A stretch of 64,000 bases of DNA from Massilia pinisoli (GTDB lineage Bacteria > Pseudomonadota > Gammaproteobacteria > Burkholderiales > Burkholderiaceae_D). Where the stretch lies: NCBI RefSeq assembly GCF_024753285.1, contig NZ_JANUGW010000017.1, positions 62,001 to 126,000 on the forward strand. Reading direction: 5' to 3'. Below the pieces are notes generated by a model that saw only the letters and a list, made by a program, of their open reading frames with translations, made no database searches and was not told the DNA's origin. This document shows positions 1 through 8,715 of the stretch, piece by piece (the first letter of the stretch is position 1; every line of letters begins with the position of its first letter). Made by a program: the position numbers and the translations under genes.

Positions 1-1399
1 GGCCCCAGGTCAGCGACGTGGCGTAGAACCCGCCGATGCAGACGGCGGCCAGGAACACCATGGCGATCAGGCCGCGGCTTTCCGACGGCTTCCGCAACGC
101 AGGCCACAGGCCGCGGCCCAGCAGGAAGGCCCAGAACAGCAGGCCGACGAACAGCAGGTATTGCCAGATGCGGCCCATGCTCGTGAATTCCAGGCCCTGG
201 TTGCCGAGCCAGAAGCTGAAGTCGATGCCGCGGTGCTGCAAGGTGCCGAGCCAGCCGCAGGCGGTGGAGCCGGCGACGATGAACAGCAGCGCGTAGAACA
301 GCACGTTCACCCCCAGCGCCTGGAAGCGCGGCTCGTGGCCCGAGATGGCCGGCGCGATGTACAGGCCCGTGGCGAGCCACGCGGTGGCGATCCACAGCAC
401 GGCGAACTGCGTGTGGATGGTGCGGCTGATCGTGAACGGCAGGATGTCGCCGAGCGGGATACCGAAGAAGCTGTGGCCTTCGACCGAATAGTGCGCCGTG
501 ATGACGCCCATGCCGACCTGCGCGAGGATCAGAGCGACGACGACGGCGAAGTATTTGCGCGTTGCCTTCATCGACGGCGTGGCCTTCAGCTTGAACAGCG
601 GGTCGTCCTTCGGCGGCTGCGGGTCGCCTTCTTCGGGCTGCGCGGAGTGGAACAGCACCATGCCGGCGATCGCCCCGATCATGAGGATGATGCTGGCGAT
701 CGACCAGATGCCGGCGCCCGTGGTCGGCGTGTTGCCGACCAGCGGCTCGTGCGGCCAGTTGCTCGTGTACGACAGGCCCGGTTCGCCCGGACGGTCGGTC
801 GCCGCGGCCCAGGCGGACCAGAAGAAGAAGCCGGTCAGCGCGGCGCGCTGGTCGGCGTCCGGCAGCGAGCCGTTTGCCATCGCATACTGTTCGCGCAGCT
901 TGTCCAGCTTCGGATCGTTGCCGAACAGGCCCGCGTAGTGCGCGGCGACGGCGCGGATCGCGCTGGCGCGGTCGCCCGACACGACGAGCGTGTTGGTGGC
1001 GGCGTCATACGTGTTGCGGCGCAGTTCCTCCTTGACGAGGGCGTCGATGCGGCCGCGCTGGCCGGCGTCGAGCTGTGCATAGCGTTGGCCGTGGTCGCGC
1101 AGGGCGTAGCCGTCCTGCAGGGCGAGCGCCTCGCGGTGCAGCCAGTCGGCCGACCAGTCCGGGGCGACGTAGCTGCCGTGGCCCCAGACGGTGCCCAGCT
1201 GCTGGCCGCCGGCGGACAACCAGGCCTGCTGGCCGAGCGTGACCTGGTCTGCGGTATAGAGGACGGTGCCGCTGGTGTCCTTGACGATGGGGATCGGCGG
1301 CGCCTTCAGGTAGATTTCCCGGCCCACGAACAAGAGCGTGGCAAAGGAGAGTACACAGATGATCGCCAGCCAGGTCCAGAGTCTGCGTGTCGCGTGCAT
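1..1399 (-). CDS. norB: Quinol-dependent nitric oxide reductase (qNOR), 3' end outside window
   Basis: Reduces two NO to N2O at a haem b/non-haem iron site in the inner membrane, taking electrons from quinol. The 466 residues visible start with an uncleaved N-terminal membrane helix (WTWLAIICVLSFATLLFVG), followed by a long periplasmic stretch with the WGHGSYVAPDWSADW signature typical of single-subunit qNOR, in which the cytochrome-c-like domain is fused to the oxidase-like core. Membrane helices follow, including HTQFAVLWIATAWLATGLY. The protein runs off the left edge; family members are about 750 residues, so roughly the last third is missing from view. The ATG is preceded by a GAAGGAA ribosome site. 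It is divergent from nnrS, with an NsrR-like box between them, which suits NO-induced expression. The qNOR call rests on the fused N-terminal extension. Confidence 0.93.
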   Translation of the reverse strand, partial: MHATRRLWTWLAIICVLSFATLLFVGREIYLKAPPIPIVKDTSGTVLYTADQVTLGQQAWLSAGGQQLGTVWGHGSYVAPDWSADWLHREALALQDGYALRDHGQRYAQLDAGQRGRIDALVKEELRRNTYDAATNTLVVSGDRASAIRAVAAHYAGLFGNDPKLDKLREQYAMANGSLPDADQRAALTGFFFWSAWAAATDRPGEPGLSYTSNWPHEPLVGNTPTTGAGIWSIASIILMIGAIAGMVLFHSAQPEEGDPQPPKDDPLFKLKATPSMKATRKYFAVVVALILAQVGMGVITAHYSVEGHSFFGIPLGDILPFTISRTIHTQFAVLWIATAWLATGLYIAPAISGHEPRFQALGVNVLFYALLFIVAGSTACGWLGTLQHRGIDFSFWLGNQGLEFTSMGRIWQYLLFVGLLFWAFLLGRGLWPALRKPSESRGLIAMVFLAAVCIGGFYATSLTWG

Positions 1400-1476
1400 G
1401 GCTTGTGTTCCTTCACTGGTGGTTGAACGGTGACGCCGTGAAGCGCCTGGACCGCATTGTGGAGGCTTTCCGGTAT

Positions 1477-1499
1477 TAGTTGCATATGGAATGCAGCTT
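1477..1499. promoter_or_regulatory. NsrR-like NO-responsive operator between norB and nnrS
   Basis: A 23-bp imperfect inverted repeat sits between the divergent norB and nnrS genes. Read on the minus strand it begins AAGCTGCATT and ends ATGCAACTA, with TGCAT and ATGCA arms 5 bp apart. Compared by eye with the published NsrR consensus (AAGATGCATTT-N-AAATGCATCTT), about 17 of 22 defined positions match. NsrR is a nitric-oxide-sensing Fe-S repressor that commonly controls norB, hmp and nnrS-type genes. No nsrR gene is in the window, so the assignment rests on sequence and context only. Confidence 0.55.
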
Positions 1500-1641
1500 A
1501 AATTTGAAAAGCTTGACCCAGTTTAGGAAAGGCCGTCGGTACCGTCGATCGGCCGTGCGGGCTAGTCACTTTGGCCGATTGTCGCGTGTCCGCGCGACGC
1601 TTAACATGCAACGGAAATACCACTTTTTTCAAGGAGCCAGC

Positions 1642-2829
1642 ATGGCCCTCATGACCATCGAAGAAGCCCGCCCGTCCCCGGCACCGGGTGGCAACCGCGC
1701 CCTGTTCGCGCTGGGGTTCCGGCCGTTCTACCTGCTGGCCGCCGCGTTCGCCGCGGTGTCCGTGCCGGCGTGGGTCGCGGCGCAGGCCGGGTGGCCGCTG
1801 CCGGCGCGCATCGACATGTTCTGGCACATGCACGAGATGGTGTTCGGCTTCGCGCTGGCCGTCGTCGTCGGCTTCCTGTACACGGCCGGCTACAACTGGA
1901 CGAAAATGTGGACCCCGCGCGGCCGCGCGCTGGCCGCCATCGCCGGCGTCTGGATCGCGGGCCGGATCGCGATGGTCGCGGCGCCGCCCGTCGTCGCGGC
2001 GGCCGTCGACATCGCATTCCTGCCCATCGCCGCGTATCCGCTGTACCGCGTGTTCAAGCTGTCGGGCAATATGCGCAATATGTTCCTCGTGGGTCTGCTT
2101 GGCCTGTTGACGCTCGCGAACGCGTGCTACCACGCGGCCGCGCTGCACTGGGCCGCGCTCGACCCTTTGACGCCCGTGCACGGGGCCATCATGCTGATCG
2201 TCGTGATCGAGATCGTCATCGGCGGCCGCGTGATCCCCATGTTCACCCGCAACGGGGCGCCTGGGACACAGCCCGTGCAGGACGCCCGTCGCGACAAGTG
2301 GGCGTTGATCCTCACGGTGCTCGCCGGCGTCGCGTGGACGGCCGGCCTGCCGGCGCCCTTGACGGCCAGCCTCGCGCTGTTCGCCGGCGTCGGCCAGGCC
2401 GCGCGCCTGATCGGCTGGCAGCCGTGGCGCACGTGGCGCAATCCGCTGTTGTGGATCCTGCACCTGTCCTACTTCTGGATCCCGCTCGGCTTCGTCCTGC
2501 TGGCGCTCGCGCAGTACGGCGTCGTCTCCGGCAGCGCGGCGCTGCACGTGGTGACCGTGGGCGCGCTGGCCGGGCTGATCATCGGCATGATCACCCGCAC
2601 GGCGCTGGGCCACACGGGCCGCCCGTTGAAGGCCGGCCGCGGCGAGTTCGCGATGTTCGTGCTCGTGCAACTGGCCGTCGTGTTCCGTTTCGCCGCGGCG
2701 GTGCTGCCTTCGTGGCGCATGGCCTGCCTCGTGCTCGCCACCGCGTGCTGGAGCGCCGCCTTCCTCGCCTACCTCGCCGTCTACGTGCCTTACCTGTCGG
2801 CCGCCCGCCCGGACGGGCGCGAAGGCTGA
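1642..2829 (+). CDS. nnrS: NnrS family haem-copper membrane protein
   Basis: NnrS proteins are polytopic inner-membrane haem/copper proteins that help cells resist nitrosative stress and are co-regulated with NO reductase. The 395-residue product has the family hallmarks: LFALGFRPFYLLAA near the N terminus, FWHMHEMVFGFALAVVVGFLYTA with conserved histidines, GGRVIPMFTRNG in the middle and MITRTALGHTGRPL near the C terminus. About twelve hydrophobic segments are visible. An in-frame extension upstream to base 1480 exists, but the ATG at 1642 follows a clear AAGGAG site and begins at the family's usual N terminus. It faces norB across the NsrR-like box, and hemN follows 18 bp downstream, so the two probably share a transcript. 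Confidence 0.93.
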   Translation: MALMTIEEARPSPAPGGNRALFALGFRPFYLLAAAFAAVSVPAWVAAQAGWPLPARIDMFWHMHEMVFGFALAVVVGFLYTAGYNWTKMWTPRGRALAAIAGVWIAGRIAMVAAPPVVAAAVDIAFLPIAAYPLYRVFKLSGNMRNMFLVGLLGLLTLANACYHAAALHWAALDPLTPVHGAIMLIVVIEIVIGGRVIPMFTRNGAPGTQPVQDARRDKWALILTVLAGVAWTAGLPAPLTASLALFAGVGQAARLIGWQPWRTWRNPLLWILHLSYFWIPLGFVLLALAQYGVVSGSAALHVVTVGALAGLIIGMITRTALGHTGRPLKAGRGEFAMFVLVQLAVVFRFAAAVLPSWRMACLVLATACWSAAFLAYLAVYVPYLSAARPDGREG

Positions 2830-2847
2830 ACCGTCACTGGAACCACC

Positions 2848-4233
2848 ATGCATCCCACCATCGAATTCGATCCCGAACTGATCGCCCGCATGAGCCAGCG
2901 CGGGCCCCGCTACACGTCGTATCCGACGGCCGACCGCTTCACGCCGGGCTTCGGCGCCGCCGACCTGGCCGCCGCCGCGCGGCCAGGCAAGCCGCTGTCG
3001 CTGTACGTGCACATCCCGTTCTGCGAGTCGCTGTGCTATTACTGCGCCTGCAACAAGATCATCACGCACGACCGCACGAAGGCCGTGAAATACCTCGGCT
3101 ACCTGATGCGCGAGATCGATATGCAGGCCGCGCTGTTCGCGGAGGACGCCCTCGTCGAACAGCTGCACTTCGGCGGCGGCACGCCGACTTACCTCGACGA
3201 TGCCCAGATGGGCGACCTGCTGGGCCACCTGCGCAGCCGCTTCGCGTTCGCGCCAGACGACACGGGCGAATTCTCCATCGAGATCGATCCGCGCACGGTC
3301 GACGGCGCGCGTATCCGCACGTTGCGGCGCCAGGGCTTCAACCGGCTGTCGCTCGGTGTGCAGGACTTCGACGAGGACGTGCAGCGCGCCGTCAACCGCC
3401 TCCAGCCGGAAGCGCTGACGCGCGACGCGATCAGCGCCGCGCGCGACGCCGGCTTCCGTTCGATCAGCATCGACCTGATCTACGGCCTGCCGCTGCAGAA
3501 CGTGGCCACGATGTCCGCGACGCTCGACAAGGTGATCGCCGCGTCGCCGGACCGCATCTCCGTCTACAACTACGCGCACATGCCGCAGCTGTTCAAGTCG
3601 CAGAAGCTGATCCGCGACGAGGACCTGCCGGACGGCGCCACGAAGCTGGCGATGCTCGGGCTGTGCATCGGGCGGTTGTGCGCCGCGGGCTATGTGTACA
3701 TCGGCATGGATCATTTCGCCAAGCCGGACGACGAACTCGCGCGCGCACAGCGCGACGGCACCTTGCACCGCAATTTCCAGGGCTATTCGACGCATGCGGA
3801 AGTCGACATGGTCGCGTGCGGCGTGTCCGCGATCAGCGCCGTGAACGGCACGTATGCGCAGAACGAGAAGTCGCTCGAGCCCTACTATTCGCGCATCGAC
3901 CGGGGCGAGCTTCCCGTGACGCGCGGCCTTGTGCTGTCCGCCGACGACCTGCTGCGGCGTGACGTGATCCAGCGCCTGATGTGCGACTTCGCGCTCGACC
4001 TGCCGGCACTGTCGGCGCGCTGGGACGTGGACGCGGCAGCGAAGCTCGCGTCCGAACTGGCGCGGCTCGCCGAACTCGAACGGGACGGCCTGCTCACGCT
4101 GACGCCGGACCGCATCGAGGTCAGTGCGAAAGGGCGCCTGTTGATCCGCAACGTGTGCATGGTGTTCGACGACTATTTTGGCAAGCCGCCGGCCGTGCCG
4201 CTGCAGCGGATGCAGTACTCGCGCACGGTGTGA
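2848..4233 (+). CDS. hemN: Oxygen-independent coproporphyrinogen III oxidase
   Basis: Radical-SAM enzyme that decarboxylates coproporphyrinogen III to protoporphyrinogen IX without oxygen, keeping haem synthesis running under low oxygen. The 461-residue length is normal for HemN. The Fe-S-binding cysteines are C59, C63 and C66 (HIPFCESLCYYCAC), followed by HFGGGTPTYL (SAM-binding GGGTP). The substrate-side N-terminal motif GPRYTSYPTADRF and the C-terminal HemN domain (RDVIQRLMCDF) are also present, which separates it from HemW-type homologues. It follows nnrS by 18 bp. Its place among NO-detoxification genes and a haem-rich oxidase operon implies expression in microaerobic or denitrifying growth and supply of haem to the many cytochromes encoded next door. 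It converges on the cytochrome operon. Confidence 0.95.
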   Translation: MHPTIEFDPELIARMSQRGPRYTSYPTADRFTPGFGAADLAAAARPGKPLSLYVHIPFCESLCYYCACNKIITHDRTKAVKYLGYLMREIDMQAALFAEDALVEQLHFGGGTPTYLDDAQMGDLLGHLRSRFAFAPDDTGEFSIEIDPRTVDGARIRTLRRQGFNRLSLGVQDFDEDVQRAVNRLQPEALTRDAISAARDAGFRSISIDLIYGLPLQNVATMSATLDKVIAASPDRISVYNYAHMPQLFKSQKLIRDEDLPDGATKLAMLGLCIGRLCAAGYVYIGMDHFAKPDDELARAQRDGTLHRNFQGYSTHAEVDMVACGVSAISAVNGTYAQNEKSLEPYYSRIDRGELPVTRGLVLSADDLLRRDVIQRLMCDFALDLPALSARWDVDAAAKLASELARLAELERDGLLTLTPDRIEVSAKGRLLIRNVCMVFDDYFGKPPAVPLQRMQYSRTV

Positions 4234-4259
4234 GCCGGCGTGCCGGCCGTTACCGGCTC
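4232..4259. terminator. Inverted repeat at the hemN / cytochrome operon junction
   Basis: GAGCCGG (4232-4238) and CCGGCTC (4253-4259) form a 7-bp stem around a 14-base loop, spanning the stop codons of the two convergent genes. It could serve as a bidirectional terminator, but no T-run follows on either strand, so this is tentative. Confidence 0.3.
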
Positions 4260-5047
4260 GCGTAATACTTCGCCAGCACGTCGATTTCCGCATCGGTCAA
4301 GCCATGCGCCGCGTTGCGCATCTGCTGGTTGATGTCGTTCGCCCGCCGCCCCGACTTGAACGCCTTCAGCTGGTCGACGAGGTAGGCCTGCGGCAGGCCG
4401 TCGAGGATCGGTGTCGCGGCGCGTGCGACGCCGGGACTGTGGCAGGTCGCGCACGCCCCCACGTTGCGCATCGGCGAGCCGTTGCTGGCGATGCGCGGCA
4501 CGTCGACCTTGATACCCGCATGTCCCGTCAGCGACTCGCGCACCTGTTGCGAATAGAACGCGGCCAGGTCGCGCATGTCCTGGTCGGACAAATTGGTCGC
4601 CAGCGGCTGCATGATGGCGCTGGGCCGGTGCCCGGACTTGAAATCGACGAGCTGCTTGTAGGTGGACGACGGCGGCTGGCCCGCCAGGTGCGGCGTGTTC
4701 GTGCCCACCGTCGCCGTGCCGCGCGCGCCGTGGCACATGCTGCATTGCAGGGCCAGCGTGGCCCCGCGGCCGACGGCGACGTTGTCGATGGGGCCCGTGA
4801 ATTCGCTGGCGACGATGACGGTCGTCGGGAACACGGCCTTTTCCTCTGGCAGGCCGGGACTGCGGTACGGCGCGGGTGCGCCGGCCGCGCTGCAGATCGA
4901 ATCCCACAGCGAGGCCACCGCAGCGCGCGCGTGGGCGCGCGGCAGCCACACGAAGCCGATCGCGGCGGCGGCGACGGCGATCGCGACGACGGCCGCCACG
5001 CTGACCGTGAACCAGCGGTTCTTCGGCGAAAACAGCGGCTCGTTCAT
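4250..5047 (-). CDS. Di-haem cytochrome c, last gene of the oxidase operon
   Basis: A 265-residue periplasmic electron carrier with an N-terminal membrane anchor (residues 13-34, VSVAAVVAIAVAAAAIGFVW) and two haem-c attachment motifs, CSMCH and CATCH, in tandem cytochrome c4-like domains. Each is followed by a methionine-bearing segment and a repeated xxDFKSGHR/KAFKSGRR element, evidence of domain duplication. Its start codon overlaps the stop of the oxidase subunit I gene by four bases (ATGA), so the two are translationally coupled. It most likely delivers electrons to the oxidase CuA centre or to an associated reductase. A related di-haem cytochrome heads the same operon. The exact partner is inferred from position only. 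The long in-frame extension upstream is the shadow of the oxidase gene. Confidence 0.88.
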   Translation of the reverse strand: MNEPLFSPKNRWFTVSVAAVVAIAVAAAAIGFVWLPRAHARAAVASLWDSICSAAGAPAPYRSPGLPEEKAVFPTTVIVASEFTGPIDNVAVGRGATLALQCSMCHGARGTATVGTNTPHLAGQPPSSTYKQLVDFKSGHRPSAIMQPLATNLSDQDMRDLAAFYSQQVRESLTGHAGIKVDVPRIASNGSPMRNVGACATCHSPGVARAATPILDGLPQAYLVDQLKAFKSGRRANDINQQMRNAAHGLTDAEIDVLAKYYASR

Positions 5048-6675
5048 GGCGTGCCTCCGATCGGGACGGCGGGCACCGACGTCTGCTTCAACCCGACGAG
5101 CTGCGCGATCGGGTAGCCGTAGTTGACGAGCGACAGGCCGATCATCAGCGCGAGCCACAGCGCGTAGCCGTTCAGGGCGACGGGCACGCGCGCGACGGCG
5201 TGCACGGGCTGGCTGAAGCGGAATTCCGGCAGGTCGACGGTGGCCGCCCGGTGGCCGCCCAGCAGCACGAGCAGGAACAGCACGCCCGACACGACGAGCA
5301 TCAGCCCGCCGATGGCGCTGAGGATGACGGTGATGGCCTGCGGCGCGATCTCGGGATTCGTGTAGTCGAAATAGGCCATGCGGCGCGGCATGCCCATCAC
5401 GCCCACGACGTGCCACGGGAACGTGAGGATGATCATGCCGAGGAACCACAGCCACAGCTGGGCCTTCATCATGCCGCCGTGGACGAGCGCGCGGCCCGTC
5501 AGGTGCGGCCACAGGTCGTAGGCGACGGCGAAGTACATGATGACGATGGCGCCCGCGAAGATCAGGTGGAAGTGCCCCGTGATCCACTGCGTGTTGTGGA
5601 CGGCGAAGTCGAGCTGGTAGCTCATGTTGATGAGGCCACCGGCGCCGCCGAAGCCCAGCAGGATGAACGAGAACGCGACGGCCAGCATCATCGGGTTGTG
5701 CCAGGGCAGCGCCTTGACCCAGCCCAGCGCCCCCGTGCCGCCGCGCAGGCGGCCCGCGATCTCGACCGACGCCGTGATCGTGAACACCGTGAGCAGCGTG
5801 GGTACCGAGACCATCGCCGTGAACACGGCATGCAGGAACTTCACGCCGGCGCCCACCTGCGGGTCCTGGAACAGGTGGTGGATCCCGATCGGCATCGAGA
5901 ACACGAGGAACAGCACGAACGAGATGCGCGCCATCGCGTCGCTGTACAGCCGACCGCCGATCGCGCGCGGCACGAGCGTGTAGAACGCGATGTAGGCGGG
6001 CATCAGCCAGAAGTAGACGATCGCGTGCAGGGTCCAGGAAAAGAACACGCGGGCGAGGCCAGCGTCGATCGTGGACTTGAAGCCGAGCGCCACGGGGAGG
6101 ATCAGGAACAGGATCTCGACGGCGGCGCCGACCGACGTCCAGGCCCACAGGTACGCGCCCGCCAGGTTGGCGAACATCGCCAGCGGCACGGCTTCGCCGG
6201 GATGCGCCTTCTTCCACACGCGCAGGTTCACGGACATCAGCGCGACCCAGATCCACGAGCCGAGGACGACGAGCACGATGCCGATGTAGTACGCGGCGTG
6301 CGCGATCAGCGGCGGATAGAACGTGTACAGCACGGACGCCTTGCCCGCTGCGACGGGCACCATCGCGACGACGGTGCCGAGGACGACGAGGGCGAAGCCG
6401 GCCCAGGCCCAGCGCCGGCCCGCGAGCGGCTGCTTCAGCGCCAGGTCGACGATGGCGTACCCGAAGCCCATCGCGACCAGCGTGGGGAATACGTAACCCA
6501 TCGCGGAGCCGTGCGCCGTGACGGAGCGGTAGTACAGTTCGGGGTTCACGATCCAGTCGCGCAGCGGGCTGCGGATGACCATCTGCCATTCGCCCAGCAC
6601 CAGCGCGACGAAGAAGGCGGCGAACGCCACCCAGAAGTGGGCCAGCACGAGCCGGCGGGATGCGTTACTGAACAC
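5044..6675 (-). CDS. ba3-type (B-family) haem-copper oxidase subunit I
   Basis: Catalytic subunit of a terminal oxidase that reduces O2 to water and pumps protons in the inner membrane. The 543 residues contain the haem b ligand region TAHGSAMGYVFPT, the CuB ligand and cross-linked tyrosine segment SWTLHAIVYFWLMP, the HH pair in PIGIHHLF, and the distal haem ligands in TGHFHLIFAGA. These match the b(o/a)3 group typified by Thermus ba3 rather than A-family aa3 oxidases: there is no PEVY-type glutamate motif. B-family enzymes have high oxygen affinity. It overlaps subunit II (6665-6675) upstream and a cytochrome c gene downstream. Together with hemN and norB this points to low-oxygen respiration. 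Some B-family enzymes also reduce NO; that activity cannot be told from sequence. Confidence 0.92.
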   Translation of the reverse strand: MFSNASRRLVLAHFWVAFAAFFVALVLGEWQMVIRSPLRDWIVNPELYYRSVTAHGSAMGYVFPTLVAMGFGYAIVDLALKQPLAGRRWAWAGFALVVLGTVVAMVPVAAGKASVLYTFYPPLIAHAAYYIGIVLVVLGSWIWVALMSVNLRVWKKAHPGEAVPLAMFANLAGAYLWAWTSVGAAVEILFLILPVALGFKSTIDAGLARVFFSWTLHAIVYFWLMPAYIAFYTLVPRAIGGRLYSDAMARISFVLFLVFSMPIGIHHLFQDPQVGAGVKFLHAVFTAMVSVPTLLTVFTITASVEIAGRLRGGTGALGWVKALPWHNPMMLAVAFSFILLGFGGAGGLINMSYQLDFAVHNTQWITGHFHLIFAGAIVIMYFAVAYDLWPHLTGRALVHGGMMKAQLWLWFLGMIILTFPWHVVGVMGMPRRMAYFDYTNPEIAPQAITVILSAIGGLMLVVSGVLFLLVLLGGHRAATVDLPEFRFSQPVHAVARVPVALNGYALWLALMIGLSLVNYGYPIAQLVGLKQTSVPAVPIGGTP

Positions 6676-7237
6676 AGCTCAACCTCCTTCCCGGCTGGGA
6701 CCGGGCACGGCGCAGGAATTCGTCGGGCGGGATCACCTGCACGTGGGCCCACATGGCGGCGTGGCCGTTGCCGCAGAACTCGTGGCAGGGCATCACGTGC
6801 TCGCCCGGCTGCTCGAAGCGCGTCCGGAAGTTCGAGACGTAACCGGGGATCAGCATCATGTTCACGTTGCTGTGGCTGATGGAAAAGCCGTGCACGACGT
6901 CGGCCGCCGTGCCGCGGAAACGCAGCCACGTGTTGGCGGGCACGACGAGGCATTGCGGCGTGAACGAATACTGGTTCGCCAGCACGCGCACGGTGACGGA
7001 GCCGTCGGATTCCGCGGCGGACCCGAGGTTCGTCTCGACGAATTCGCCGGCGATGTGCAGGGTGGTCGGGTCGATGGTTTCCATGCGCACCGGAGGCATC
7101 GCGGCCCAATGCAGGCTCATGTAGGCCATCATCGCGACGAGGAAGGCGATGATGCCGCCCACGATCCACGCCCAGCGCGCCTCCGCGGCCGCCGCGACGT
7201 CGTGGCTGCTCCCGGCCGTGTCGTCGGTGCCCGCCAT
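6665..7237 (-). CDS. ba3-type oxidase subunit II (CuA protein)
   Basis: Receives electrons from cytochrome c through a binuclear CuA centre and passes them to subunit I. The 190-residue protein has a single N-terminal membrane helix (about residues 22-45, WIVGGIIAFLVAMMAYMSL) and a periplasmic cupredoxin domain. The CuA ligands are visible as H in DVVHGF and the cluster CHEFCGNGHAAMW. The short, one-helix form is characteristic of B-family oxidases. The C terminus overlaps the start of subunit I by 11 bases and the start lies 1 base from the stop of the 59-residue gene upstream, so the operon is tightly coupled. Confidence 0.92.
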   Translation of the reverse strand: MAGTDDTAGSSHDVAAAAEARWAWIVGGIIAFLVAMMAYMSLHWAAMPPVRMETIDPTTLHIAGEFVETNLGSAAESDGSVTVRVLANQYSFTPQCLVVPANTWLRFRGTAADVVHGFSISHSNVNMMLIPGYVSNFRTRFEQPGEHVMPCHEFCGNGHAAMWAHVQVIPPDEFLRRARSQPGRRLSCVQ

Positions 7238-7238
7238 G

Positions 7239-7418
7239 TCAGTCGCCTCCGCGCACGACGAACACGAGGAAGTAGAAGGCGAGCCAGATCGCCATCACGA
7301 TCGCCACGGCGATGCCGGCCAGGGCGAACGCGCCGCCGGGGCCGCGCGCGACGATCGCGTCGACGCGGCGCTGCAGTTCGGGGCTGTCGAGGTGTGGGTC
7401 GGTCGGTTCCAGAAACAT
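7239..7418 (-). CDS. Small single-helix membrane peptide of the oxidase operon (59 aa)
   Basis: A 59-residue open frame starting MFLEPTDPHLDSPELQRRVD, with one membrane helix at about residues 31-54 (FALAGIAVAIVMAIWLAFYF). It lies between the tri-haem cytochrome and subunit II genes with gaps of only 10 bases and 1 base. B-family oxidases often carry such a one-helix accessory subunit (subunit IIa in Thermus ba3), so an oxidase subunit or assembly peptide is the likely role. No sequence-specific family motif is evident, so the identification is by size, topology and position. Its ATG follows GAAGGGGGAG, a good ribosome site. Confidence 0.75.
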   Translation of the reverse strand: MFLEPTDPHLDSPELQRRVDAIVARGPGGAFALAGIAVAIVMAIWLAFYFLVFVVRGGD

Positions 7419-7428
7419 GGCTCCCCCT

Positions 7429-8715
7429 TCACTCGACCGTGGCCGAGCGCAGTTCGTTGACTTCGCGCGCCGTGACGGGCGCGCCCCGGTTGCCCCAGGC
7501 GGTGCGGATGAACGTCACCACCGATGCGATCTCGTTGTCGTTCAATTCCTGCGCGAACGGCGGCATCCCGTACGGCATCGGATTGCGTCGTGTTCCGGGC
7601 GGATAGCCGCCGTTGAGCACCATGCGGATCGGATTCACGGCGGAGCTCATGCCGATCGACTGGTTGCGCGCCAGCGGCGGATAGTGCGGCAGTTTGCCGC
7701 GGCCCTCGGCGCCGTGGCACGACGCGCACCGCGCCGCGTAGATGCGCCGGCCTTCCGAGTACGCCTGGTTGACGTCGGCCCGCAGCGGGCCCTCGGCCGG
7801 ATCGGACGCGGGACCCTGGTCGGCCGGCAGGCTTTTCAGGTAGACGGCCATCGCGCGGACGTCGTCGTCGCTCATGAACTGCAGGCTGTTGAACGTGACT
7901 TCGGCCATCGGGCCATAGACGGTGCCGCGGTTCGACACGCCTTTCTGCAGCAGGTCGACGATGTCCTGCAGCGCCCAGTTGCCCAGGCCCGCCTCGCGGT
8001 TCGACGTCAGCGACGGCGCATACCAGTTCTGCATGGGGATCAGGCCGCCCTGGAACGCCTTTTCCTGCGACGAGCCGCCCAGCGCATTGATCGGCGTGTG
8101 GCACATCGCGCAGTGGCCCAGGCCCTGCACGAGGTAGGCGCCGCGGTTCCACTCGACGGACTGGCTGCGGTCCGGCTGGTATTCGCCTTCCTGGAAGTAC
8201 AGCGTGCGCCAGCCAATCAGCAGCGCGCGGTTGTTGTAGGGGAAGCGCAGGTCGTGCTCGCGCGACGCCTGGCGCACGGGCGGCACGGAACGCAGGTAGG
8301 CGAAGATGGCGTCGCTGTCGGCCCGCGTGACCTTCGTGTACGACGCGTACGGCATCGCCGGATACAGCAGATAGCCCTTCGGGGAGCGGCCCGTGTGCAT
8401 CATCGTGTAGAAGTCGTCCGCGCTCCAGCTGCCGATGCCCGTCTCGCGGTCGGGCGTGATGTTGGGCGAGTACAGCGTGCCGAACGGCGTCGGCATCGGC
8501 CGGTTGCCGGAAAAAATCTTCGCGCCCGGGATCGTGTGGCAGGCGATGCAGTCGCCCGCCTGCGCGAGGTAGCGGCCCCGATCGACGACGGATGGCTGCG
8601 CCGGCGCCTTCGCGGCGCTCGTCTGCGCGCGCAGCGGGGCCCGTGCGGCTGTGGCGAGCACCATCAGCAGGCCGGCCGCGACGACGGCGTTGCGCAGCAG
8701 GGTACGCGTGCTCAT
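7429..8715 (-). CDS. Tri-haem cytochrome c
   Basis: A 428-residue exported cytochrome with three CxxCH motifs (CIACH, CAMCH, CASCH) in three cytochrome-c domains. This is the arrangement of the cytochrome subunit of membrane alcohol or gluconate dehydrogenases. Phrases such as YLAQAGDCIACHT and PNITPDRETGIGSW are typical of that family. An N-terminal signal (NAVVAAGLLMVLATAARA) is present. The ATG at 8715 is chosen over an in-frame one 11 codons upstream because AAGGAGG precedes it. It overlaps the upstream di-haem cytochrome stop as ATGA. No dehydrogenase catalytic subunit is nearby, so here it more likely feeds the oxidase directly. That partnership is inference. Confidence 0.88.
   Translation of the reverse strand: MSTRTLLRNAVVAAGLLMVLATAARAPLRAQTSAAKAPAQPSVVDRGRYLAQAGDCIACHTIPGAKIFSGNRPMPTPFGTLYSPNITPDRETGIGSWSADDFYTMMHTGRSPKGYLLYPAMPYASYTKVTRADSDAIFAYLRSVPPVRQASREHDLRFPYNNRALLIGWRTLYFQEGEYQPDRSQSVEWNRGAYLVQGLGHCAMCHTPINALGGSSQEKAFQGGLIPMQNWYAPSLTSNREAGLGNWALQDIVDLLQKGVSNRGTVYGPMAEVTFNSLQFMSDDDVRAMAVYLKSLPADQGPASDPAEGPLRADVNQAYSEGRRIYAARCASCHGAEGRGKLPHYPPLARNQSIGMSSAVNPIRMVLNGGYPPGTRRNPMPYGMPPFAQELNDNEIASVVTFIRTAWGNRGAPVTAREVNELRSATVE

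Noticed and set aside
4246..4257. CCGTTACCGG resembling the LacI-type site
   Set aside because: It lies at the convergent ends of two genes, away from any promoter, and is better explained as part of the local inverted repeat.
1498..4293. Long open frame of 931 codons on the minus strand across nnrS and hemN
   Set aside because: It is antisense to two well-supported genes, is rich in Arg, Gly, His and Ala without domains, and arises from the high GC content at third positions.
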